From CALXZG01 sp034184445 (GTDB lineage: Bacteria; Pseudomonadota; Alphaproteobacteria; CAAHEQ01; UBA3637): 23,189 bases of DNA. The notes beneath the pieces were generated by a model. It searched no databases, was not told the origin of the DNA, and worked only from the letters and a program-made list of their open reading frames with translations. How positions within the stretch are numbered: position 1 is the stretch's first letter; the number at the start of each line of letters is the position of its first letter. This document shows positions 14,697-22,597 of this stretch, in pieces. The DNA lies in assembly GCA_034184445.1 (NCBI GenBank), contig JAXFZX010000069.1, forward strand, positions 1-23,189, written 5' to 3'. Position numbers and translations under genes: made by a program.

Positions 14697-15551
14697 ATGA
14701 AAGGAAACGTTAATTTTTTGGACCTTGATATTGAATCTATTTCTAGTTTAAGTGGCCTAATACAAGAATTTGAATATCGTAAATCGGGTGTTTTAACTTT
14801 TTTTGAACACACATGCGCCAAAAAGAATCTCCCGATTCGACAACAGATTGTATCTTGTTTGGAATGTGCTGATGAAGATTTTGATAATGGTAGTTTCTGC
14901 GGACCCAATGCCAAAAGAGGCTTTGAAGCAATTAAGAATAAAGGTATTAATAGCACATGGGCACAAAATTTAAAATACGCCTATTGGTTTTCTTTGCCCA
15001 AGGAACGATCTTCATTTCAAAAGCATCTGTCGGCCGGTGTTGTGGCGGAACACCCCATATCAAAGAACATGCATCTGCGGACGGATTTTCGGGAATATTC
15101 AACACACCAATTGGGGGAACGCTTAATTTCTGCACAAAATGATCTGCTATGGCCATCTGCCGTTAAAAACGCATTGTTTTTCATAGCTGCTACCCATATT
15201 GCCCCGACAGAGCAAGTTGTACAAGTCATGCAAAACGCACAAAATGATACCGTTGCTCAAAATTTAAATACCGGTATCCAAACCGTTAAGGAAGGATTGA
15301 TGCCTTATTTCTTCCGACCCGAATATGATGAAATTATGGCGAAAAAATCCAAAAGTATTTCATACCCAACAATCGGGGCTATTGTGCAAAAACAAAAGAA
15401 AATAGAACCCTATCTTGAAAATTTTGCCTACCTATTTTTGACACAGGGTAAGTATTACCAAGAACTGGTTATGCGTAATTTTTTGGATAATACACGCAAA
15501 AAGGAACAGCAAATGCTTTTACCTTTGGTTTATGGGCGCGAACGGGAATAA
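14697..15551 (+). CDS. Hypothetical cytoplasmic protein, 284 residues
   Basis: Not recognised. The ATG at 14697 is preceded by GCGGAGGC and a good promoter, so it is a real, independently expressed gene. The protein has no signal peptide or membrane helix. The N-terminal third carries several cysteines (Cys residues in HTCAKK, VSCLECAD and SFCGPN); the rest is mainly helical and rich in Gln, Asn and Lys. A centre rich in Ala and Gln (APTEQVVQVMQNAQNDTVAQ) may form helices or a coiled coil. It lies between the lipoprotein gene and the convergent accC and shares a transcript with neither as far as visible. The 93 bases after its stop contain a further coding-like stretch described separately, so its C-terminus may be a recent truncation. 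Confidence 0.65.
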   Translation: MKGNVNFLDLDIESISSLSGLIQEFEYRKSGVLTFFEHTCAKKNLPIRQQIVSCLECADEDFDNGSFCGPNAKRGFEAIKNKGINSTWAQNLKYAYWFSLPKERSSFQKHLSAGVVAEHPISKNMHLRTDFREYSTHQLGERLISAQNDLLWPSAVKNALFFIAATHIAPTEQVVQVMQNAQNDTVAQNLNTGIQTVKEGLMPYFFRPEYDEIMAKKSKSISYPTIGAIVQKQKKIEPYLENFAYLFLTQGKYYQELVMRNFLDNTRKKEQQMLLPLVYGRERE

Positions 15552-15644
15552 AATCCGATTCAAATTATAGATGCGGGAAAGAGGAAATCCCTTTTAGATA
15601 CCGTATTGTGGGCAGCGGATTGCCAATGGATACTTCTGAAAAAT
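15552..15644 (+). other. Intergenic stretch with coding-like remnant
   Basis: Between the hypothetical gene and accC. One plus-strand frame reads without a stop from before 15552 into accC: after RCGKEE comes IPFRYRIVGSGLPMDTSEKF, which looks like real protein, but it has no start codon of its own in the gap. A second frame, that of the upstream gene beyond its TAA, reads on for about 30 codons. It may be the remnant of a longer C-terminus or of a lost gene; chance is possible. Confidence 0.3.
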
Positions 15645-16985
15645 TTATGATTTTTTTAGAAAGTTTTCCAACCAATGGATATTGTATTGACCGTCTATAA
15701 ATTCCTGATTTGAAATAATTTTTTGATGCAGCGGAATTGTTGTGGGGATACCTTCTATCACGAACTCCTCCAACGCACGTTTTAGACGCATCAAAACGCC
15801 GTTTCGGGTGCGTCCGTGGACAATCAGTTTGGCAATCAAACTATCATAATATGGTGGAACGGTATAGCCCGCATACATTTCTGAATCCACCCGCACATCA
15901 AGGCCACCGGGGGTATGCCATTGTCCGATTATACCAGCGCGCGGAATAAAGGTTTGAGGATCTTCAGCATTAATCCGACAATCCATAGCATAACCATTAA
16001 AATGAATGTCCGATTGTTCGTACCCCAAGATAGCACCACTTGAAATTCGGATTTGATCGCGCACAATATCAACGCCGGTGACCGCCTCAGTAATCGGATG
16101 TTCAACCTGAATTCGGGTATTCATTTCCAAGAAATAGAAGCGACCGTTTTCATACAGAAACTCAACAGTCCCCACATTGGTGAAACCGATTTTTTTCATG
16201 GCATTAACCACAACCTCACCAATTTGTTTTCTTTGCTCAGGGTTCAAAGCCGGAGATGGTGTTTCTTCCAAGATTTTTTGGTGATTGCGTTGAAGCGAAC
16301 AATCCCTTTCGCCTAGATGAACCACATGGCCATAATTATCGGCCAGAATCTGGACCTCTATATGACGCGGTGTTTGCAGGTATTTTTCCAAATACACCGA
16401 ATCATTTCCAAAAGAGCTACCGGCTTCTTTACGGGCAAGATCAAAGGCTTCTGGCATATCATCGGGAGTATAGGCAATCTTCATTCCCTTTCCGCCGCCG
16501 CCGGCCGTAGCCTTAATAATAACGGGATAGCCAATCTGTTCGGCGATTTTTTGTGCTTCTTGAACGGTTGAAACGGCACCATCTGATCCCGGAATAACGG
16601 GAAGACCGGCCTCTATCGCCATTTTTTTGGCCGAAATTTTATCCCCCATCAACCGGATCATCTTTGGATCCGGCCCGATAAAGGTAATACCATGCGCTTC
16701 TACCATTTCGGCAAAATCGGCGTTTTCTGATAAAAAGCCATACCCCGGATGTATAGCATCTGCACCCGTCATAATGGCTGCCGAAATAATGGCTGCTTTA
16801 TTCAGGTATGAATCCCCGGCCATAGGGGGACCAATACATACGGCTTCATCTGCTAATTTAACATGCATAGAATCGGCATCTATCGTTGAATGAACCGCTA
16901 CGGTTTGAATACCCATTTCACGGCAAGCCCGATGGATGCGAAGGGCAATTTCACCCCGATTGGCAATCAAGACTTTTTCAAACAT
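15645..16985 (-). CDS. accC: Biotin carboxylase subunit of acetyl-CoA carboxylase
   Basis: Carboxylates the biotin on AccB using ATP and bicarbonate, the first half-reaction of malonyl-CoA formation for fatty acid synthesis; cytoplasmic. The 446 residues match the family's usual length and layout: N-terminal biotin carboxylase domain (FEKVLIANRGEIALRIHRAC), ATP-grasp domain with the Gly-rich loop AGGGGKGMK (161-169), the catalytic FLEMNTRIQVEHPITE segment and a C-terminal domain with MDCRINAEDP. All expected motifs are intact. It starts 2 bases after accB in the same direction, the classic accBC operon, with AGGA before its ATG. The 3' end is shortly followed by the convergent hypothetical gene. 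Confidence 0.97.
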   Translation of the reverse strand: MFEKVLIANRGEIALRIHRACREMGIQTVAVHSTIDADSMHVKLADEAVCIGPPMAGDSYLNKAAIISAAIMTGADAIHPGYGFLSENADFAEMVEAHGITFIGPDPKMIRLMGDKISAKKMAIEAGLPVIPGSDGAVSTVQEAQKIAEQIGYPVIIKATAGGGGKGMKIAYTPDDMPEAFDLARKEAGSSFGNDSVYLEKYLQTPRHIEVQILADNYGHVVHLGERDCSLQRNHQKILEETPSPALNPEQRKQIGEVVVNAMKKIGFTNVGTVEFLYENGRFYFLEMNTRIQVEHPITEAVTGVDIVRDQIRISSGAILGYEQSDIHFNGYAMDCRINAEDPQTFIPRAGIIGQWHTPGGLDVRVDSEMYAGYTVPPYYDSLIAKLIVHGRTRNGVLMRLKRALEEFVIEGIPTTIPLHQKIISNQEFIDGQYNIHWLENFLKKS

Positions 16986-16987
16986 GG

Positions 16988-17404
16988 CTATCCTATTCGG
17001 AACAAAGGTTGATTATATTCAACAGGATTTCCCGTTTCAATTAAAATTTCCATAACTTGACCGGACTTATCAGCTTTAACGGGATTAAAAGTTTTCATAG
17101 CTTCTATCAAGCAAACCGTTTGTCCAACGGCAATTGTATCTCCCACCTGAACAAAAGGAGCGGCGTTTTGATCCTTTGCCAAATAGGCAACCCCTACCAT
17201 GGGTGATCGGATATAATTTTCCGAAGATTTAGCGACCTGCTGTTCCACCACTGGAGCCGATACAGTAGCCGGTTGTTCTGCCACAATCTTAGGGCCAACA
17301 ACCCGCAAATGAACCCCATCCACATCATATTCAATTTCGGACAAATTATTTTTGTGTAATAATTCGGCCAATTCGGTAATGGCTTGTTTTTGTTCTGCCT
17401 GCAT
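16988..17404 (-). CDS. accB: Biotin carboxyl carrier protein of acetyl-CoA carboxylase
   Basis: Carries the biotin swinging between AccC and the AccAD carboxyltransferase. The 138 residues comprise an N-terminal helical region (QAITELAELLHKNNLSEIEY), a short Ala/Pro/Val-rich linker (about 40-58) and a biotinyl domain with the biotinylation site EAMKTFNPV (Lys104); canonical BCCP has EAMKxMN, so Phe replaces Met after Thr. The thumb region and SPMVG entrance motif are present. The linker is shorter than in E. coli BCCP. The ATG at 17404 has GAGG 6 bases upstream; accC follows directly. Confidence 0.96.
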   Translation of the reverse strand: MQAEQKQAITELAELLHKNNLSEIEYDVDGVHLRVVGPKIVAEQPATVSAPVVEQQVAKSSENYIRSPMVGVAYLAKDQNAAPFVQVGDTIAVGQTVCLIEAMKTFNPVKADKSGQVMEILIETGNPVEYNQPLFRIG

Positions 17405-17437
17405 AAAAAACCTCGCATAAAAAAGTAAAACGGCTTA

Positions 17438-17466
17438 TTTTTATCGTATTACCCCAAAAAAAGCAA
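17438..17466 (-). promoter_or_regulatory. Possible promoter of accBC
   Basis: On the minus strand TTGCTT (17461-17466), 17-base spacer, TAAAAA (17438-17443). Both boxes are partial matches; placement 34 bases before the accB start supports them. Confidence 0.35.
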
Positions 17467-17488
17467 GTAAAAAAAGATTACAAAAATC

Positions 17489-17515
17489 TTGCAAAGCGAC
17501 AGAAAGTGTGATAAT
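17489..17515 (+). promoter_or_regulatory. Extended -10 promoter of tyrS and perhaps the downstream operon
   Basis: TGTGATAAT (17507-17515) is an extended -10 (TGn followed by GATAAT). TTGCAA at 17489-17494 is a possible -35 with a short 15-base spacer. Confidence 0.45.
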
Positions 17516-17542
17516 TTAGCCTCATTACTGAAAGGTTTTATA

Positions 17543-18760
17543 ATGACAATATCATACGAAGAATTAGCCCGCGGGATTGAAACCATTGTTCCCGAAAACG
17601 GTTTGAAAGAAAAATTGGCTTTGGCGGAAAAAGAAAAGCGCCCTTTAATTATTAAGTTTGGTATGGATCCGACAGCGCCCGATTTACATTTAGGGCATGC
17701 GGTTGGTCTTAAAAAGTTGCGCCAGTTTCAAGATGCTGGGCATGAATTATGCTTAATTGTCGGGGACTTTACCGCCTGCATTGGCGATCCGACAGGACGC
17801 AACACCACGCGTCCGCCTCTCACACCGGAAGAGGTGAAACAAAACGCTAAGACCTATATTGATCAGCTGGGTAAAGTCATTGATATGACGAAAAACATCA
17901 AAATTGTTTTTAACGGCGAGTGGATGAATAAGATGACTTTTGCCGATATTATCAAATTACTGGGTAAGGCAACCTTGGCACAAGTTATGCAACGGGATGA
18001 CTTTGCTCTGCGGTATAAAGACAACATTCCCATTGCTCTTCATGAATTGATTTATCCCTTAATGCAGGGGTATGATTCGGTGATGGTTAAATCCGATATT
18101 GAATTTGGGGGACGCGATCAACTGTTAAACTGCCTAATGGGGAAAACACTTCAAGAAAGTATGGGGATGCCGGGACAAATTGTAATCAGCATGCCCCTTT
18201 TGGTGGGGTTGGACGGTCATATTAAAATGAGTAAGTCAAAAGGAAACTATATCGGCCTAACCGAACCGGCCAACAATATGTACGGGAAAGCCATGTCTAT
18301 CCCCGATGATTTAATCCTCGATTGGGTGGAATTGGTGACGAATTGGACACCGGATGAAAAATCCCGTGCCATTGCCGATTATAAAAACGGGTCTGTCAAT
18401 CCTATGGAGATTAAGAAGAAAATCGCCTTTAATATCGTGGAACAATATCATGACAAAGCCGCCGCCGAGGAAGCCGAACGCTTTTTCTATGTGCAGGTAC
18501 AACAACGCGGTTTTGATACCAAGGAATTCCAAGAAGTCAGTGCTGTCTCACTGGGTCTTTCAACGCCGTGCGGATTGGTGGATTTCGGGGTCGCTGTGAT
18601 GCAGGGGCAAAGTAAATCGGCCATCCGTCGCTTGATTGAAAGCGGGGCGGTTTCTGTTTCGGGTGAAAAAGTGACGGATATCAATGCCAAAATTGCGCCG
18701 GTTCCAGAGGGCCTTAAAATCAAGATCGGTAAGCGGGGATTCTTTAATCTGAAACCATAA
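17543..18760 (+). CDS. tyrS: Tyrosyl-tRNA synthetase
   Basis: Charges tRNA-Tyr with tyrosine; class I aminoacyl-tRNA synthetase. The 405-residue product has the HIGH-like motif HLGH (49-52) in PTAPDLHLGHAVGLKKL and the KMSKS motif (228-232), followed by a C-terminal S4 RNA-binding domain (KSAIRRLIESGAVSVSGEKV). The PTAPDLHLGH context is that of the TyrRS branch often called TyrZ-like/type 2. The frame extends upstream to 17489, but that would begin inside the promoter; ATG 17543 has GAAAGG upstream and gives the family's N-terminus. The next gene starts 17 bases after its stop, so read-through into the N-ATPase genes is likely. Confidence 0.95.
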   Translation: MTISYEELARGIETIVPENGLKEKLALAEKEKRPLIIKFGMDPTAPDLHLGHAVGLKKLRQFQDAGHELCLIVGDFTACIGDPTGRNTTRPPLTPEEVKQNAKTYIDQLGKVIDMTKNIKIVFNGEWMNKMTFADIIKLLGKATLAQVMQRDDFALRYKDNIPIALHELIYPLMQGYDSVMVKSDIEFGGRDQLLNCLMGKTLQESMGMPGQIVISMPLLVGLDGHIKMSKSKGNYIGLTEPANNMYGKAMSIPDDLILDWVELVTNWTPDEKSRAIADYKNGSVNPMEIKKKIAFNIVEQYHDKAAAEEAERFFYVQVQQRGFDTKEFQEVSAVSLGLSTPCGLVDFGVAVMQGQSKSAIRRLIESGAVSVSGEKVTDINAKIAPVPEGLKIKIGKRGFFNLKP

Positions 18761-18777
18761 AAGGGAAGTGAGGGGTT

Positions 18778-19188
18778 ATGAAAGATAAGGAAAAAATAAT
18801 TTTACGGATTTTAAAAGAGATTGGGCGGCTACTTTTGGTGGTAGTTCTTCCCTTTTTGTTTCCAATAATTTTTTTCGGTATTTGTTACCATAATATTCCC
18901 CTTTATGAGGGTGGTTCTTTATATTCCCATTATGGAGCTTGTTTCAAATACTCAAGAATTATTATTTTAACCTGTCCTATTATTATGATGGTTATCTTAT
19001 TCCCATTCGTTTATCGTGGTAAATTGTCAAAGTTATGGATAATTGAATGGGCGTTCTTTTTTCTATTTATTCTATTTGCTGGAAATGTTATTGATTATGT
19101 GACCAGAGTAGAATCAAAACCATCCTCCATTGAAGTAGAAGATACGCTTTGGGATTGGCAAAAAATAGGGGAAAATGAGGGGGGCTAA
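18778..19188 (+). CDS. Hypothetical three-helix membrane protein preceding the N-ATPase operon
   Basis: 136 residues, not recognised. A charged start (KDKEKIILRILKEIG) is followed by three hydrophobic segments: about 18-38, 58-79 and 86-107, ending in an acidic soluble tail (VESKPSSIEVEDTLWDWQKI) of about 28 residues. No resemblance to AtpI, AtpQ or AtpR is evident. The ATG is preceded by AGGGG, spacing rather tight. Its stop lies 1 base before the atpD start, so translation of the two is very likely coupled and the protein should be made with the ATPase. An assembly factor, ion-channel partner or an unrelated inserted gene are all possible; composition is more AT-rich than atpD. Confidence 0.6.
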   Translation: MKDKEKIILRILKEIGRLLLVVVLPFLFPIIFFGICYHNIPLYEGGSLYSHYGACFKYSRIIILTCPIIMMVILFPFVYRGKLSKLWIIEWAFFFLFILFAGNVIDYVTRVESKPSSIEVEDTLWDWQKIGENEGG

Positions 19189-19189
19189 A

Positions 19190-20584
19190 ATGACAAACAG
19201 TACGGGAAAAATCGTAGCGGTCAGCGGTAGTGTGGTTGAAGTTCGGTTTGAAAAGGACTTGCCGGCGATGTTTAATGCCTTAACAACCGAAGGAGATTTA
19301 CCCCTTATCTTGGAAACGCAAGGGTATATTGATGAGCATACTGTGCGCGCCCTAGCCATGGGTGGAACGCAAGGGTTGGCCAGAGGTATGAAAATCATGG
19401 ATACGGGGCACCCCATTGAGGTCCCCGTTGGGGATAAGACTTTGGGGCGGATGTTTAATGTGTTTGGGGAAGTCATTGATGGCGGAAAACCCATTCAAAA
19501 AGCAGAACTCAAATCCATTCATGCCCAGCCCGTTCCAGTGTCGGAATTAGAGGTATCCTCCGAAATTTTTGTCAGCGGTATTAAAGCCATAGACTTACTT
19601 GCCCCAATGGAACGAGGCGGTAAAGCCGGCCTTTTTGGTGGGGCGGGTGTCGGTAAAACCGTTTTAATTACCGAAATGATTAACAATATGGTCGGCCGGT
19701 ATGAGGGTGTCAGCATCTTTGCCGGTATCGGCGAAAGATCACGCGAAGGGGAACAACTCTATCGTGAAATGCAAGAAGCCGGCGTTTTGGACAAAACCGT
19801 GATGATTTTCGGTCAAATGAATGAAGCCCCCGGGGTGCGGTTTCGGGTGGCTCTATCGGCTCTCACCATGGCGGAATATTTCAGGGATCAGAAAAAACAG
19901 GATGTTCTATTATTGATAGACAACATTTTCCGGTTCATTCAGGCCGGTTCCGAAGTATCTGTTTTATTGGGTCAAATTCCATCCCGCGTGGGATATCAGC
20001 CGTCTCTTGGCACGGATATTGCCGATTTGGAAGAACGGATTTCCAGCACCAAAAACGGTGCCATTACTTCTATTCAAGCGGTCTATGTGCCGGCAGATGA
20101 TTTTACGGATCCGTCGGCCACACATACTTTTGCACATTTATCGTCAACGATTGTGTTGTCGCGGGTACGGGCGGCACAGGGGCTTTATCCGGCACTGGAT
20201 CCCCTCTCATCGGGATCAAATATGTTGACTCCTTTAATTGTCGGTGAAAGACATTATCGTGTTGCGACCGAGGTTAGAAAAACCCTTGCCCAGTATGAAG
20301 ATTTAAAGGACATTATAGCCATGTTGGGTTTTGATGAATTGCCCGAGCATGATCAACAAACGGTTTTAACCGCTCGAAAATTGGAACGGTTTTTAACGCA
20401 ACCTTTCTTTACGACCGGTCAATTTACCGGCATGAAAGGGAAATCTGTGAACTTGGAAGATACCATTTCGGGGTGTGAGCGGATTTTGTCCGGTGAATTT
20501 AATGATCTGAGCGAGAATGATTTCTATATGATTGGCACTGTTGATGAAGCGCGTGAAAAAGCCAAAAAAAGGAAAGAGGGCTAG
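19190..20584 (+). CDS. atpD: N-type ATPase beta subunit
   Basis: Catalytic subunit of a rotary F1-type ATPase. The 464 residues include the P-loop FGGAGVGKT (149-157), the catalytic GERSREG (Glu182 region), the LLIDNIFRF Walker B segment and the DELPEHD equivalent of the DELSEED lever. The first gene of the order atpDCQRBEF, which defines N-ATPases rather than the housekeeping BEFHAGDC order. Chosen start is ATG 19190, with GAGGGGGG upstream and family-typical TGKIVAVSGSVVEVRF; a longer frame would add five residues overlapping the previous gene. N-ATPases usually accompany a normal F-ATPase elsewhere in the genome and spread by lateral transfer; the second operon is not in this window. Confidence 0.93.
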   Translation: MTNSTGKIVAVSGSVVEVRFEKDLPAMFNALTTEGDLPLILETQGYIDEHTVRALAMGGTQGLARGMKIMDTGHPIEVPVGDKTLGRMFNVFGEVIDGGKPIQKAELKSIHAQPVPVSELEVSSEIFVSGIKAIDLLAPMERGGKAGLFGGAGVGKTVLITEMINNMVGRYEGVSIFAGIGERSREGEQLYREMQEAGVLDKTVMIFGQMNEAPGVRFRVALSALTMAEYFRDQKKQDVLLLIDNIFRFIQAGSEVSVLLGQIPSRVGYQPSLGTDIADLEERISSTKNGAITSIQAVYVPADDFTDPSATHTFAHLSSTIVLSRVRAAQGLYPALDPLSSGSNMLTPLIVGERHYRVATEVRKTLAQYEDLKDIIAMLGFDELPEHDQQTVLTARKLERFLTQPFFTTGQFTGMKGKSVNLEDTISGCERILSGEFNDLSENDFYMIGTVDEAREKAKKRKEG

Positions 20585-20995
20585 ATGGAATTAAATCTGC
20601 GAATTTCAACACCGATCGGTATTGCGCTGGAAACCACTACAACTCAGGTAGATTTTGAAGCCATTGACGGCTTTTTCACGCTTCTTCCCCGACATGCGGA
20701 TATAATATCGGCTCTTAAATCCGGTATTTTAAGTTATAAAGTGGGTGGCAAAAAATCCTATGTCGCCTGTCATAAAGGCGTTTTAGTGAAAAAAGGTTCA
20801 GAAGTATCCGTTTCCACCAAATTGGCTGTTTTAGGATCCGATTTAAAAGAATTGCAACAAAAGATTGCTGTTGATTTCAAGGCAATGGAGCAGGATCGCA
20901 AAGAGGTCAACTTAACAATGGCCAAGTTGGAATTGGGTCTTGCCAAGGGGATTTTATCGTTAAAGCAAGAAGGAGGTGCCCATGGCAACATTTGA
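20585..20995 (+). CDS. atpC: N-type ATPase epsilon subunit
   Basis: Central-stalk subunit linking the F1 rotor to the c-ring. The 136 residues show the N-terminal beta-sandwich (LNLRISTPIGIALE, GFFTLLPRHADIISALKSGI) and a C-terminal helical part (LKELQQKIAVDFKAMEQDRK). The ATG directly abuts the atpD stop, implying coupled translation. The PRHAD segment corresponds to the family's PGHAP motif. The last 14 bases overlap atpQ. Confidence 0.88.
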   Translation: MELNLRISTPIGIALETTTTQVDFEAIDGFFTLLPRHADIISALKSGILSYKVGGKKSYVACHKGVLVKKGSEVSVSTKLAVLGSDLKELQQKIAVDFKAMEQDRKEVNLTMAKLELGLAKGILSLKQEGGAHGNI

Positions 20996-21293
20996 TGAAG
21001 AAAATAAAAAAACAGAAAGGGCTTTGATAAAAAAAGCACATAAAATGGCCGAACGGGACAATCGGACTCTTTCCTTTAATGCCGCCATTTTAACCGTTTA
21101 CGGGTGGCAGATAGCCATTCCCACTTTTATCGGCGTTTTATTGGGCGGATTTTTGGATCGGCATGTCCCAATTCCCTATTTATCGTGGACACTAAATTTA
21201 CTTTTAATCGGTATTGCCATCGGATTTTATAACGCCAACGCGTGGGTTAAAAAAGAAGGTTTATTACAGAAAAAGGAGAAACATAAAAAATGA
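20982..21293 (+). CDS. atpQ: N-ATPase AtpQ (AtpI-like membrane protein)
   Basis: Small membrane subunit specific to N-ATPase operons, related to AtpI, thought to help assemble or magnesium-load the complex. The 103 residues have a charged N-terminal helix (1-30) and two membrane segments with the family's GWQIAIPTFIGVLLGGFLDR motif (about 40-60) and LSWTLNLLLIGIAIGFYNA (about 67-86), then a Lys-rich tail. ATG 20982 is preceded by AGGAGG at a 5-base spacing; an in-frame GTG at 20976 lies inside that Shine-Dalgarno and is rejected. It overlaps atpC by 14 bases and atpR by 4. Confidence 0.85.
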   Translation: MATFDEENKKTERALIKKAHKMAERDNRTLSFNAAILTVYGWQIAIPTFIGVLLGGFLDRHVPIPYLSWTLNLLLIGIAIGFYNANAWVKKEGLLQKKEKHKK

Positions 21294-21628
21294 ATTTTGA
21301 TGCTTTTCGTATCTCCGGTTCAGATGCCCTTCTGTGTTTAAGTATCGGTGCCATATGCGGTCTTTTGTTCATGTATCTTTTATGGCGGACGGTTCAATTA
21401 TTGCCCCGGGTCAAGCATAAATATCTGTTTTTATTTGTATCAAAGGTACTTCGCATTTTCTTGCTTTTATGTGTGATGATTTTGTTTTCCAATCATCATG
21501 CGGGAAGGTTTTTAACCATTTTTTGCGGTTTTTTAATAGTACGCCTGATTATATTACGTTTTGTGCGATTTCGGGTTTGTCGTGATACGGAAGAAAAGCA
21601 ATTAATTAAGGGATCAAAGAAAAGATGA
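21290..21628 (+). CDS. atpR: N-ATPase AtpR membrane protein
   Basis: The second small membrane protein found only in N-ATPase operons, proposed to interact with the c subunit. The 112 residues form three hydrophobic helices (about 12-33, 46-64 and 70-92) with arginines within or at helix ends, including LLWRTVQLLPRVKHKY and FLIVRLIILRFVRFRV. Identification comes from its place between atpQ and atpB plus this three-helix, Arg-containing pattern. It overlaps atpQ by 4 bases (ATGA) and atpB by 4 bases, so all three are translationally coupled. Confidence 0.8.
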   Translation: MNFDAFRISGSDALLCLSIGAICGLLFMYLLWRTVQLLPRVKHKYLFLFVSKVLRIFLLLCVMILFSNHHAGRFLTIFCGFLIVRLIILRFVRFRVCRDTEEKQLIKGSKKR

Positions 21629-22581
21629 AAAAAGGCTTTTTTAAAATGCTGATTAAGATGCCTGATATTCCCTTGCTGGGTGGGGTCATTGTGGCCCTTT
21701 GCATTCGGCATTTTATCGGTTTTAGTTCTTTTACCGATATTGTGTTATCGGTGGTTGCTTTGGCTGCTTTTTTAATTCGGGTTTGCCTTTGGATTAAGAA
21801 TCCGGTTGGACGGGGCATTTTGCTTTTTCTGGTATTTTCTGCTTGGGGCAGTTCTATTCGCTTAACCCCCACCGCCGTAGAAGGAATTGATTTACGCAAC
21901 ATTGATGTCATTCCTATTTTGACACTTGGTCCCATAACCATTGGCGCGACAATATTTTATTCATGGCTTGTCATGGGGGTATTAACCCTTATTTCATGGC
22001 TTGCAACCCGCCATTTAAAGACAACTGTTCGTGTATCCCCCCTTCAAACAGCGATGGAATCGGTTGTGCGCGCTATTCGTTCACAAATTATAGATGTTAG
22101 TGGTGATAACCCCGCCCGTTATTTGCCGATTATGGGAACTTTCTTTTTGTTTATCGGGATGAGCAATCTGATGACCGTCATTCCATGGTTTCGGGCCCCA
22201 ACGGCTTCCCTTTCCACAACAGCAGCGTTTGCTTTATGTGTTTTTTGTGCCATGCCGATTTTCGGAATTCAAAATGCCGGTATCAAGGGGTATTTAAAAA
22301 AATATATTGAGCCTACCCCCGTTATGCTACCTATGAACATTTTAAGTGATTTTTCGTCTATGTTATCCTTGGCTTTTCGGCTTTATGGCAATATGCTCAG
22401 CGGTGCGATCTTAGGGTCTGTGCTCATGATGCTGGCTCCATTTTTAGTACCGCTTCCCATGCAGATTTTAGGTCTTTTTACCGGGATGATTCAAGCCTAT
22501 GTTTTTACCCTTTTGGCGATAATTTATGTGTCTTCGGTATCGCCGAAACAACCCTATGAAGACAAACTCAATTTTTACTAA
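21625..22581 (+). CDS. atpB: N-ATPase a subunit with a long membrane-spanning N-terminal extension
   Basis: Stator subunit forming the ion half-channels against the c-ring. The conserved part runs from about residue 98 (LTLGPITIGATIFYSWLVMG) to the end, with LLxLAFRLYGNMLSG carrying the essential Arg (Arg252) and the C-terminal FTLLAIIYVSS helix. N-ATPase a subunits are, as I recall, roughly 220-245 residues; this one has 318. The extra first 95 residues contain about three hydrophobic segments (13-32, 36-57, 63-79). Start choice cannot remove them: the ATG overlaps the atpR stop as ATGA, and there is no other Met or GTG near the usual start. So it looks like a genuine fusion or extension, not a mis-called start. 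Confidence 0.88.
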   Translation: MKKGFFKMLIKMPDIPLLGGVIVALCIRHFIGFSSFTDIVLSVVALAAFLIRVCLWIKNPVGRGILLFLVFSAWGSSIRLTPTAVEGIDLRNIDVIPILTLGPITIGATIFYSWLVMGVLTLISWLATRHLKTTVRVSPLQTAMESVVRAIRSQIIDVSGDNPARYLPIMGTFFLFIGMSNLMTVIPWFRAPTASLSTTAAFALCVFCAMPIFGIQNAGIKGYLKKYIEPTPVMLPMNILSDFSSMLSLAFRLYGNMLSGAILGSVLMMLAPFLVPLPMQILGLFTGMIQAYVFTLLAIIYVSSVSPKQPYEDKLNFY

Positions 22582-22597
22582 GAAAAGGAGAAAAATT

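Noticed and set aside
20976..20981. GTG start for atpQ at 20976.
   Set aside because: The GTG sits in the AGGAGG sequence itself; ATG 20982 is correctly spaced.
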